From: Rhizobiales bacterium Y(2018)
GTDB taxonomy: Bacteria > Pseudomonadota > Alphaproteobacteria > Rhizobiales > Aestuariivirgaceae
DNA length: 64,000 nucleotides
Direction: 5' to 3'
Assembly: GCA_005502925.1 (NCBI GenBank)
Contig: SCPD01000008.1
Coordinates: 124,001-188,000, forward strand
Of this stretch, positions 1-7,796 are shown in pieces. The notes below the pieces were generated by a model that was given only the letters and a program-made list of their open reading frames with translations, searched no databases and had not been told where the DNA came from. The position numbers and the translations under genes were made by a program. Every line of letters starts with the position of its first letter. Position 1 is the first letter of the stretch.

Positions 1-1233
1 GAGCGGCACGCCGTCCAGCGTTATCCGCCCGCTGTCCGGTTTGTGAAGGCCGAGCAGCAGGTCGAGCAGTGTCGTCTTCCCGACCCCGGAAACACCCTGC
101 AGGACGGTCACCGATCCTGTCGTGATGGCAAAGCTCGCATCCTTGATGACCGGCTTGTCGCCATGCCCGAATTTGACATTCTCGAAGCGGCACTCCTTGT
201 TCAGGGTGGGCGCCTTGTCGCCGGTGTGAACCTCCTTCTGCGCGATCGCGTTGGCGATGAACTGCTCGGTGCGCACATAAGCGGCTTCATTGTCAGCCAC
301 GTCCTGCAGGAACTTCTGCAGCTTGTTGACGATCGTTATCATCTGGAAGAAGACGACGCCGAGGACCACCAGCTCGGCAAGCGAGGCTTGCGCATAGGTG
401 ATCGCCAGATATGCGCCCACACCCAGGGCGAGGGTGATCAGCAGCTCACTTCCCTGGACCAGTCCCTGGCGGGCAATCTCACGCGTCACCAGCGCCCTGC
501 GCAGGCGGCGGAGAATCGTTCCCATTTCGAGAACCAGCTTGTCATACCGGTGCATCGCCTTGAGCGGCTTGATATTGCTGAGCAGGTCGGAGACGAAGGT
601 CGTCAGGCTCGAAACACGGTCAGCCTTCTTATAACCGGCGCGGCGGGAGACCTTCACCAGCCAATTCAGAACCGCCGCGATGACAAATCCAACGCCTGCC
701 CCGAGCAGCGCGAGCTTCCAATCGATCAGCAGGGCCACGGTCGCATAGGCGAGGCCCTGCAGGCAGTAGCTTACGACCTGCGCGGCCAGGGAGTATGCCG
801 CGCCGCAGGTATTGGCGTCCGCGCTGATCGTATTTGCGAGACGTCCAGTCTGAAGCTGCGTGTAGAAGCTCCATCGGGCGTTGAACAAGGCAGCGATGAC
901 GCGGCGCCTGATCGCCGTGGCAACGCGCGCGACGGCAATGCCGGCATAGGACATCGCAAAGAACGAGAGCACAGTCTTGAGCGAGAAGAACGTGACGACG
1001 ACGATGATGAGATTGAGCAATGTCGGCGCGACGCCGATGCCCTCCATGATCTGATGCACGTAATTGGTCAGCCGCGACGTGTTGCCCTGACCTTCACTCG
1101 CCATGGCCTGGATGGTGGGCAGGAGGGCGGAGATGCTGATGACCTCGGCAAAGCCCGAAAGCAGAAGACATAACAGCACCGCCCATGGCCGGGTGTCCTC
1201 GGCCAGGAAGAAAATACGAAAGACCTGTTTCAT
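1..1233 (-). CDS. ABC exporter, fused permease-ATPase, 3' end off the window
   Basis: The reading frame opens at an ATG at 1233 and stays open for 411 codons to the window edge, so the C-terminal part is missing. The N-terminal half has the hydrophobic segments of an ABC exporter membrane domain, for example LLCLLLSGFAEV and LNLIIVVVTFFSL. The ATPase domain begins near residue 350 and has a clear Walker A, GVSGVGKTT, at about residues 380-388. Signature and Walker B motifs lie beyond the edge. Fused permease-ATPase proteins of the MsbA/PglK type flip lipid-linked sugars or lipids across the inner membrane. Next to sulfotransferase, glycosyltransferase and CDP-sugar genes, a glycan or glycolipid flippase role is the natural inference; the substrate is unknown. 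Confidence 0.85.
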   Translation of the reverse strand, partial: MKQVFRIFFLAEDTRPWAVLLCLLLSGFAEVISISALLPTIQAMASEGQGNTSRLTNYVHQIMEGIGVAPTLLNLIIVVVTFFSLKTVLSFFAMSYAGIAVARVATAIRRRVIAALFNARWSFYTQLQTGRLANTISADANTCGAAYSLAAQVVSYCLQGLAYATVALLIDWKLALLGAGVGFVIAAVLNWLVKVSRRAGYKKADRVSSLTTFVSDLLSNIKPLKAMHRYDKLVLEMGTILRRLRRALVTREIARQGLVQGSELLITLALGVGAYLAITYAQASLAELVVLGVVFFQMITIVNKLQKFLQDVADNEAAYVRTEQFIANAIAQKEVHTGDKAPTLNKECRFENVKFGHGDKPVIKDASFAITTGSVTVLQGVSGVGKTTLLDLLLGLHKPDSGRITLDGVPL

Positions 1234-1538
1234 GTCGTGATGGCTTAGCCGGGATGCCCCTTCAACTCAAGAAAAACGGCCCGGCTCCGGCGCCAGACCG
1301 AAGGAATTGTCCCGGTCTTGATGCGTGATAAATGTTCTTTTCATATCAATGATCTAGCTGGTCGAACGGGCTGTCCTGGCGGCCAGGTACGCGGCTCTGT
1401 TCTCAGCGCACGAGTTCCTGGCGCGGCACTGTCCCGGGAGCCCGAAGCGAGGCTGTTTCCGGCGGAGATTGACAACCAGCTTTTCGCTTTAATGGCAAAA
1501 GGACTTGGTGTACGCATCCCCCCACCGCCGCCAATTTC
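1234..1538. other. Divergent intergenic region without a supported gene
   Basis: This 305-base stretch separates the minus-strand ABC exporter from the plus-strand oxygenase gene, so it should carry both promoters. A small plus-strand frame from 1318 has no ribosome binding site or recognisable domain and overlaps the next gene, so I do not call it. No strong hairpin or operator is evident apart from a weak AGACCG/CGGTCT inverted pair at 1295-1318. Confidence 0.5.
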
Positions 1539-2306
1539 ATGGACTTACGAATGTTGAACTTTTCCGCAGCAGAAGTGAGGTATGAGCCTTATCCGCTCAT
1601 GGTTTTGCGCCCCGCGCTCGATGCAAGCACATATGACGAGCTTTGTGACAATTTTCCCGACATTTCCCTGTTCGGCCCCATCCGCGGCTATGACTACAAG
1701 CTCAGCCTTTCGGAAAAATTCGCAGCTGAAAACTATCACAAGTTCATCAAGGAGAATAAGCCGTGGAACCGTTTCCATGGGTGGCTCAAAAGTGACGAAT
1801 TCATAAAGCGCACGGTAGAGTTTCTCAAGGAGAGGAACGTCGATCTCGATATCGACGACAGCTTTGAGTCGACGCCGAAGCGTCTCGGCCGGGCCTTGGA
1901 GGCGATCCGCGACCGCAAGATGCCTTCCATATCGCCGCGACTGCGCAGCCGCTTCGAGTTTTCGGTCCTCAAGGCCGATGGAGGAGAAGTCGCTCCTCAC
2001 ACCGACACGCCGAAGAAGATCATCACGCTCGTCCAGACCATGATCAAGGAGGGAGAATGGAATCCCGCGATCGGCGGTGGCCTGGACGTCAACCGTGCGA
2101 CCGACAGCCAGTACGCCTTCAACTGGAAGAACAAGATGGTGCCCTGGGACAAGATCGAAGTGCTCGACACCATTCCGTTCGTTCCGAACCAGTGCACGGT
2201 TTTCATCAAGACGTTCAATTCACTCCACTCGGTGCGCAAGATGAATGAAAAGGGCTCGAACGCCTTGCGCAAGACGGTCACGATCGTCATCGAGAAAGAC
2301 GAGTAG
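1539..2306 (+). CDS. 2-oxoglutarate/Fe(II) oxygenase-like protein
   Basis: The 255-residue protein carries the residue pattern of the double-stranded beta-helix 2OG-Fe(II) dioxygenases. H154-x-D156 (APHTDTPKK) and a distal H230 (SLHSVRK) would bind iron, and R244 (LRKTV), 14 residues later, would hold 2-oxoglutarate. Such enzymes hydroxylate proteins, sugars or small molecules; nothing here fixes the substrate. The start is uncertain: ATG at 1539 has no obvious Shine-Dalgarno, and ATG at 1551 is an alternative. Its stop is only 3 bases before the following sulfotransferase, so the two are probably translated together and act on the same surface glycan or lipid. Only the iron and 2OG residue pattern supports the family call. 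Confidence 0.65.
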   Translation: MDLRMLNFSAAEVRYEPYPLMVLRPALDASTYDELCDNFPDISLFGPIRGYDYKLSLSEKFAAENYHKFIKENKPWNRFHGWLKSDEFIKRTVEFLKERNVDLDIDDSFESTPKRLGRALEAIRDRKMPSISPRLRSRFEFSVLKADGGEVAPHTDTPKKIITLVQTMIKEGEWNPAIGGGLDVNRATDSQYAFNWKNKMVPWDKIEVLDTIPFVPNQCTVFIKTFNSLHSVRKMNEKGSNALRKTVTIVIEKDE

Positions 2307-2309
2307 CGG

Positions 2310-3176
2310 GTGTTTCCAGATTTCCTCTGCATCGGGGCCCAAAAAGCCGGAACGACCTGGTTGCATCATAATCTCAGCGAGCAGCCGGGAATCTGGCTGC
2401 CGCCGGTGAAGGAGATCCATTTCCTCGATCATGCGCCTCCGTCCATGATGAAGAGGGCTCTCACAAAGCAGTCGCATCATGTGCTGGCTCGGGCCAATGC
2501 GAAGACCGCCGCAGCGGAGCTGATCAGCGGCCGAGGCAGCCTCGACGCGTTTCGCCTTGCCTGGCGACTTGCCTTTGCCAAGCGGGATTGGGACTGGTAC
2601 TCGTCCCTGTTTCCCTCGCGTCCCGGCTTGATGTGCGGTGAAATCTGTCCCGGTTACGCCCGCTTGTCTCTGGACGTCATCCAATCGATCGCGCAGCGCA
2701 ACCCGCGCGCGAAGATCATCTATCTGCTGAGAGATCCGATTGATCGGGCATGGTCTTCCGTCGCCATGCATTTCCGCAAGCGAAACGATCAGACGATCAA
2801 CGAGGTCGAGCGGGATCAGATATTGAAACGCATCGACCAGTCGAAGTTCCAGTCCCACTGCCGATATGAACAGAGCATTGCAAACTGGCTCGCCTGCTTT
2901 CCTCCCGATCAGGTGTATTTCGGCTTCTTTGAACGCATCGAAGCGGAACCCATGGAATATCTCGCCGACATCCTGACGTTTCTCGGGCTGCCTGCGAAAC
3001 CGGCGGCATCCGCCCCCGGCAAGCGCATAAACGCGGGCAGGGGCGAGGTGATCGATCCGATCATCGAACGGCGGCTCGGAACGTTATTGCGTGACGAGGC
3101 CGTTCGCGCGCATGACCGATTTGGCAATGCCCATACGGCGAAGTGGCTGGCCCATGCACAGGCCGTGACCGCGTAG
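2310..3176 (+). CDS. PAPS-dependent sulfotransferase
   Basis: Sulfotransferases move sulfate from PAPS to a hydroxyl or amine. This 288-residue protein has the 5'-phosphosulfate loop near the N-terminus (GAQKAGTTWL, residues 9-18) and the 3'-phosphate motif RDPIDRAWSS at 141-150, both typical of the family. It starts with GTG at 2310, three bases after the upstream oxygenase-like gene stops, which implies translational coupling. No signal peptide is seen, so it should be cytoplasmic and act on a nucleotide- or lipid-linked precursor. It faces the first methyltransferase gene tail to tail across a hairpin. The acceptor is unknown; context suggests a surface polysaccharide or glycolipid. Confidence 0.88.
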   Translation: MFPDFLCIGAQKAGTTWLHHNLSEQPGIWLPPVKEIHFLDHAPPSMMKRALTKQSHHVLARANAKTAAAELISGRGSLDAFRLAWRLAFAKRDWDWYSSLFPSRPGLMCGEICPGYARLSLDVIQSIAQRNPRAKIIYLLRDPIDRAWSSVAMHFRKRNDQTINEVERDQILKRIDQSKFQSHCRYEQSIANWLACFPPDQVYFGFFERIEAEPMEYLADILTFLGLPAKPAASAPGKRINAGRGEVIDPIIERRLGTLLRDEAVRAHDRFGNAHTAKWLAHAQAVTA

Positions 3177-3208
3177 GCCGCTGAAGCTCCGCCGGCGCGA
3201 CCGGAACT

Positions 3209-3242
3209 TGCGGGGAAGGGCGGTCGAGCCCGGTTCCCCGCA
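3209..3242. terminator. Hairpin between convergent genes
   Basis: TGCGGGGAA at 3209-3217 pairs with TTCCCCGCA at 3234-3242, with a further GGGC/GCCC pairing inside. It lies between the stops of the converging sulfotransferase and methyltransferase genes, so it could end transcripts from both sides. There is no clear T run. Confidence 0.5.
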
Positions 3243-3265
3243 CAATCATTGGCCCGCCGCTATTT

Positions 3266-4528
3266 TCACTTCTGCAGCAACGGGCGTGCGACATCCCGCT
3301 GCCATTCCTCAACCGTCAGGAGTTGGGGACCGCCTTCGCCCATACGCAGGACGCGCTGGTCTATGTTCTTGCGTGACAGATACTGGAACCACGCATTGTA
3401 GTACTGCACAAACCGCGCGGGGTCGTCATACAGGCCAAGGAGGTTCTTCAGACGCTTGCGGCTGCGGCCGGAGGCAGCCTGAATATCCCGTTGCAGTCCC
3501 GCCTTCAATTCCTCGCGCGGCAGCCAGATCGTCACCGCCTGAGCTTTCTTGGCGGTATCGAGGGTGTCCAAAGCGGGATCGTGTTCGAGCGTGCCGGCGG
3601 CCTCGGTGACGGGACGCATGAAGTCGTACTGGAATATCAGCTCCTTCTGTGGGGCTGGCTGGGGCTTGTGATAGTCCTCGGCCATGAGCACGGGAGCGGG
3701 GCCGGCAAGGCGCAGGAACTGCGCGGCTTGCGGGATGGCGCGGCTGGTGATCTTCTGGGCGATCTGGCCGACCGCGGATGAGGTGGGAAAACCAATGATC
3801 GACAGGTCATCGATCTGACGCATGGTCGCGATGACGAGAAAGCGCTCCTTGAAGGCGGAGGGCAGAATCTCGACCGAAGCAAAACAACCACGCCGATAGC
3901 GTAATAGATTTTCGATCGCCGATTTCGTTATGTAGAACTGCTTTACGCCTTCTCCGGACGTGCCGCGCCCGACCATGATCGACGGCGTGCGGGACATGAA
4001 CCGTTCCTGCAGCCAGGTCATCCCGAGCTTGCGGCGGTCATGGGCTCCGAACGTCGCGAGTTCGAGAACGAGCCTCTGCCGGGTGGCGGCCACCAGGCGG
4101 TCAAGCCCGAGAATGGGATTGACGAGGTGATGCAGTACGTTGAGGCAGATGACCTGGTCAAACTTCCCGTCGATGGGAGCATGGTCAATGTCCCCAGTGC
4201 GAAACTCGACCGACAGCCCCAGCATATCGGCAAGAATCTTGCCCTTACGCACATTGTCCTGATCGAAGTCGAGGCCTACGACCCGATCGGCGCCCCGGCG
4301 GCGCGCTTCGAAGCAGAAGTAGCCCAGGGAACAGCCGACATCGATAAAGCTCCGGCCCGACATATCGTCGGGAAGTATGACACGGGCGGTGCCGGAACGG
4401 TCATGGCCGCCGGTGCTGAGCCCATGGGGCAGTTCGATCGCCTGGTAGTTATAGGGCTCCGAATTGAGCACATCTTCGATCTGCTGGCGGGTCCATGAGG
4501 ATCCGACAACGGGGGAAGCTTCATTCAT
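3266..4528 (-). CDS. SAM-dependent methyltransferase with long C-terminal domain, copy A
   Basis: This 420-residue protein has a class I SAM-binding fold: motif I is DVGCSLG at 63-69, followed by an acidic strand end (VVGLDFD) and QVICLNVLHHLV further on. After the fold comes an extra region of about 190 residues, including AVTIWLP, that I do not recognise. Its paralogue at 17066-18337 matches it almost throughout. I start it at ATG 4528, which has GAGG upstream and lines up with the paralogue; ATG 4540 is an alternative. It is divergent from the kinase-like gene at 4691, the same arrangement as the second copy. Methylation of a glycan or glycan phosphate is inferred from context; the substrate is unknown. 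Confidence 0.82.
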   Translation of the reverse strand: MNEASPVVGSSWTRQQIEDVLNSEPYNYQAIELPHGLSTGGHDRSGTARVILPDDMSGRSFIDVGCSLGYFCFEARRRGADRVVGLDFDQDNVRKGKILADMLGLSVEFRTGDIDHAPIDGKFDQVICLNVLHHLVNPILGLDRLVAATRQRLVLELATFGAHDRRKLGMTWLQERFMSRTPSIMVGRGTSGEGVKQFYITKSAIENLLRYRRGCFASVEILPSAFKERFLVIATMRQIDDLSIIGFPTSSAVGQIAQKITSRAIPQAAQFLRLAGPAPVLMAEDYHKPQPAPQKELIFQYDFMRPVTEAAGTLEHDPALDTLDTAKKAQAVTIWLPREELKAGLQRDIQAASGRSRKRLKNLLGLYDDPARFVQYYNAWFQYLSRKNIDQRVLRMGEGGPQLLTVEEWQRDVARPLLQK

Positions 4529-4690
4529 AGATCGCCTCATATCTCGCCTCTTCGACAGAGGCTTCTAACTCGATGTTTTAATGGATCTTTCTGCCCTGTC
4601 GGGCGCCAAATCACATTTGCTGTGGCAGCTGTATAAACATATCGTAACAGTGGTATGAAGTATTGACGTCACTTAATCAACGCCTCGCGC

Positions 4691-5659
4691 ATGAACTGGA
4701 AACAGCTGTTATTCCCTCGCCAAGTCCGTAGTTGGCTGAAGTCCGCACGCGGTATCAAAGCCGTGCTGCTCGGAAAGTACTTCACAGTATTGCTTCGCTT
4801 GGGCAGGCCGGCGCCCCTTGCAAGATATTTGGGGCCGCGCCGATTTCGGGGACAGGCCGTGCTCTACAAGCAGGGCATCCTGTCCTATGTCGTGGCCGAT
4901 CGCTATGTGCGCTTTGCGGCCAGCCCGCGTCCCATTGGGAAATTGGAGAAAGAGTTCTCGATGTGGCGCTACATGCGCGAGCATGGACTCGATGCCATTC
5001 TGCAGCGTTCGGCGGAGTTCCACGGTGGGAAGGACGGCAAGATCCTCGAAACGGATCTCTTATCGCCGGTCAGCCGGGAAGAGCAGGTGGCCGCAACCTT
5101 GCCCATCATCGAAAGGCTCGTGGCTTCCGCGAGGCCGGTGATGCACAATGACATGCCGGCGACGATCAGCGCCGGATTGCAACTGGGGCGCCATGTCTGC
5201 GGCGGAGCCCTGCCTGACAGGTTCGCGTCCGAAGACGAGATCAGGGATTGCTTCGCACGCGAGCTGTTGACGGGAATTTCCCATCGCGACCTGCATTATC
5301 GAAATGTCATGCGGGACGTCGACGGAAGACCCGTGCTGATAGATCTCAAATCCTGCGATTTCAACAAGATCATCTCCATCGACCTGCTCAATTTCGCTTG
5401 CAAGTACATACAAGCGAGAGGCAGGTGGAACTATCTCGACGGGGCGTTCAAGTTGCAACAGCCGGGATGGCACGTGCCCGAACTCGCCCCGGTCCTGGCA
5501 TTGGTCGATCTGCCCCGCCCGATCTGGGGACAGCTCCTGGCTCTTCACGCCCTGGGCCAGCTCGCAGGCAGGCTCAAGTCTCCCACGGACATCAGTCCGC
5601 GCTTCGAAAAGTCCTTGCTTCGGGTGCTGTCGAAGAACTGGCGCGGCGTACCGTCGTGA
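4691..5659 (+). CDS. APH/choline-kinase-fold putative phosphotransferase, copy A
   Basis: The 322-residue protein shows the catalytic signature of small-molecule kinases of the aminoglycoside-phosphotransferase/RIO type. A catalytic loop HRDLHYRN puts H198, D200 and N205 in place, and a metal-binding aspartate follows in LIDLKSCD (D218). A probable N-lobe helix reads KLEKEFSMWRYMREHG. It shares almost its whole length with the gene at 18423, without a gap over the first 220 residues. No transmembrane segment or signal peptide is obvious. It is transcribed away from a methyltransferase gene 162 bases upstream. Phosphorylation of a sugar or lipid-sugar is inferred. It resembles the kinase half of the O-antigen capping enzyme WbdD in concept, but I cannot show homology by eye. 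Confidence 0.7.
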   Translation: MNWKQLLFPRQVRSWLKSARGIKAVLLGKYFTVLLRLGRPAPLARYLGPRRFRGQAVLYKQGILSYVVADRYVRFAASPRPIGKLEKEFSMWRYMREHGLDAILQRSAEFHGGKDGKILETDLLSPVSREEQVAATLPIIERLVASARPVMHNDMPATISAGLQLGRHVCGGALPDRFASEDEIRDCFARELLTGISHRDLHYRNVMRDVDGRPVLIDLKSCDFNKIISIDLLNFACKYIQARGRWNYLDGAFKLQQPGWHVPELAPVLALVDLPRPIWGQLLALHALGQLAGRLKSPTDISPRFEKSLLRVLSKNWRGVPS

Positions 5660-5674
5660 CGTCGTAGCGGCCGG

Positions 5675-6592
5675 TCAGGCCGCAAATATCGGGCGCTCGG
5701 CCAGGGTCGGCGTGCGCGCGATCACATCGAGAGCGTCATGGCGGACGTGGTTCTTCTCCATCTGATCCCGGATCATGTCCTGGGTGACAATGCCTTTTTC
5801 GACACACTCCTTGAGAAGCGCGAAAAATAGCCGCTCCTGGTTGGAGTCGGGATGCTTCTTGTACTGGCCGAGGAAGGCATATTCGCCGAACAGCGAGCGG
5901 CGCACACGATGCCAGATATTCGCCGGCTTCAGCGAGCCCGCCTTCTGCGGTGGGCGATAGTCCACCGGCAGGCCCGTCTTCCAGGGCTGCGTGTTGCGAT
6001 GGGTGTTGTGGATGAGACGGGTGTCGCGCTCCAGCCGATCGAAGTCGTTCCAGGTCGGTTCGAGCGTGCCGATCGAGCCCTCCGGCTCGAGCTTGAGCGA
6101 AATCCACTCCATGTAGTCACGCTTGAAGTCAAACATCTCGGCGAAATTTTTCTCGAGCTGCCAGTGCCTGAGCCTGGCGTTGTCGAGGAGCATGACGCTC
6201 GATGCGAAATCATTGGCTTTGGCGCCGGCCTTGCGCTGGCGCGCCATCATGGTGTGACTTCCCATGTCGCGCTCGAGCAAAGGGATGATGTCGGAGACGC
6301 AGAAGACGTCCGGATCCACCACGACGGAGCGTCCCTGATAGCCCATCATTCCGGGCGGTGCGAAGCGCAGCACAGTGAAGGACTGCAGGTCGTCGTTGCG
6401 CCATTCGCGGTGCAGGCCGTCGCGCAGGTATTTCCTGCCCTCATAGGCCTGGAAAAAGGGGAAATCCCGCGTGTCGATCAGCTTGACGTCGAAGGCGTCG
6501 GTCCGCGAGGCGAAGCGCTCGAAGGAATATTTCGAAACGAGCGCACCAATGATCTGCTTCTCATTGGTGTGAATGAAAATGCATGGCTTCAT
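5675..6592 (-). CDS. GT8-like glycosyltransferase
   Basis: This 305-residue protein looks like a GT-A glycosyltransferase of the GT8 kind. A strand ending in a DxD-type motif, SVVVDPDVF (D93 and D95), would bind the metal and nucleotide sugar. A later SSVMLLDNARLRHW resembles the family's 'NSGVML' block, and IHNTHRNTQPWK resembles its C-terminal H-x-x-G-x-x-KPW block. It has no signal peptide or membrane segment. It ends 15 bases from the converging kinase-like gene and follows the sulfotransferase gene by 76 bases on the same strand, so it is probably the last gene of that minus-strand operon. The donor and acceptor sugars cannot be told from sequence. Confidence 0.68.
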   Translation of the reverse strand: MKPCIFIHTNEKQIIGALVSKYSFERFASRTDAFDVKLIDTRDFPFFQAYEGRKYLRDGLHREWRNDDLQSFTVLRFAPPGMMGYQGRSVVVDPDVFCVSDIIPLLERDMGSHTMMARQRKAGAKANDFASSVMLLDNARLRHWQLEKNFAEMFDFKRDYMEWISLKLEPEGSIGTLEPTWNDFDRLERDTRLIHNTHRNTQPWKTGLPVDYRPPQKAGSLKPANIWHRVRRSLFGEYAFLGQYKKHPDSNQERLFFALLKECVEKGIVTQDMIRDQMEKNHVRHDALDVIARTPTLAERPIFAA

Positions 6593-6668
6593 TCCCTATA
6601 CCCCTTCTAAGCGTTTATGAACCGGTCCACTTCGTCGACTGCAGAGCGAGCCGTTCAACAGCTGCTCC

Positions 6669-7607
6669 TCACACGACCCGCGGATCGGGCGGCGCTTCGC
6701 CGTAGCCATAGGCCGGAGACAAGATCCGGGCCACGAGTTCATCGATTCGCGCCGCTTCTTCGGCGGTGAAGTAGTCGCGGTAGCCGCCCACCTTGGCGCG
6801 ACGCACCTTGAAGCTGTCGGGATTGTCCGCATCTCCGGGAGTCATGCGATCTCCGACGCCGCGAAAGAACGTGTCCTGCTCCATCTTGCGCATGTTCTCA
6901 ACCGAGGCGAACTCCACGCACTGATCCAGATCCTGGGCGGTCGGTGTTTCGTGCATGAATTCGAGCACGCCGCCGAGAGTCCTCGCGGTCTCGCGGCGCA
7001 GCGTCTCGTAACGCACGATATGGATCGATTTAACCTTGTCGAATTCGGATGCCCACTGATTCATGAAGCGGACGATCTTGGGAATGCCGGCTTCCTCGCC
7101 CAGTACGAAATCGATGAGCGGCAGATCATCCTTGATGGTCGGATAGGCATTGATGAGTCGTTTGCGGTCCTTCATGCGGAATTTCCACTGGAAGAACTGC
7201 GAAACGGCGGTGTCGGCGGGATGACGGGCCAGCAGCACGACATTGCTGCCGGCGTAGGGCGTTTCGGCGCCGAGCCCGGCGGCATAGCTTCGCAGATAGT
7301 TGTCGTGGGTGAACAGGACTTGCGGTATCGCGCGGTTCAGCGCGCGCATGCTGTCGTTCTGCAGCAGCAGGTTGGCGGGCAGTCCATAGCGCAGCTGATA
7401 ATAACGCGAGAGAAGCACGCATAGCCATGTGCGTCCGCTCTTCCCGAAGGAGATGACCGCGAACTGAGAATCCCTGAGCAGCCGGGCTTCCTCTTTGCCG
7501 CGCATATGGCGCTCGAGCTGGAGGCTTTTGTCGCGAGGCATAGTCAGCGAACTCGCCACGCTCAGGCTCTGACGCAGGGCGACACGAACTTTATGGCCTA
7601 TCGACAT
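6669..7607 (-). CDS. Type 1 family sulfotransferase
   Basis: This is a second, unrelated-looking sulfotransferase of 312 residues. The PAPS 5'-phosphosulfate loop is SFGKSGRTWL at residues 53-62. The 3'-phosphate motif LARHPADTAVSQF contains R128 and S136. Near the C-terminus KVGGYRDYFT resembles the G-x-W-x-x-x-FT block of cytosolic sulfotransferases. It lacks a cleavable signal. It lies 189 bases after the carbamoyltransferase gene and just before the GT8-like gene on the same strand. With the sulfotransferase at 2310, the locus can probably sulfate two different positions or acceptors. The acceptor is unknown. Confidence 0.87.
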   Translation of the reverse strand: MSIGHKVRVALRQSLSVASSLTMPRDKSLQLERHMRGKEEARLLRDSQFAVISFGKSGRTWLCVLLSRYYQLRYGLPANLLLQNDSMRALNRAIPQVLFTHDNYLRSYAAGLGAETPYAGSNVVLLARHPADTAVSQFFQWKFRMKDRKRLINAYPTIKDDLPLIDFVLGEEAGIPKIVRFMNQWASEFDKVKSIHIVRYETLRRETARTLGGVLEFMHETPTAQDLDQCVEFASVENMRKMEQDTFFRGVGDRMTPGDADNPDSFKVRRAKVGGYRDYFTAEEAARIDELVARILSPAYGYGEAPPDPRVV

Positions 7608-7796
7608 CCTTTGCTGATATCCGCGCTGTTGGTGGAGGTGCGGGGTATAGCTTGACCCTCCTTAGGTGGCAATCGGAGACTGCTTGGACAATTCGTGAAC
7701 GGAATGAATGTACAAGCGCCCCACAATTCAGCAGGCGCTTCGGATTGGTCCCGATTGGTCCGGATGAATGCGACTGGAATGCGGACCGCGATCCGG

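Noticed and set aside
43..1173. Long plus-strand frame opposite the ABC exporter
   Set aside because: It is antisense to a clear ABC exporter with Walker A; its composition is typical of a high-GC shadow frame.
1318..1557. Plus-strand 79-codon frame before the oxygenase gene
   Set aside because: No ribosome site or domain, and it overlaps the next gene start in another frame.
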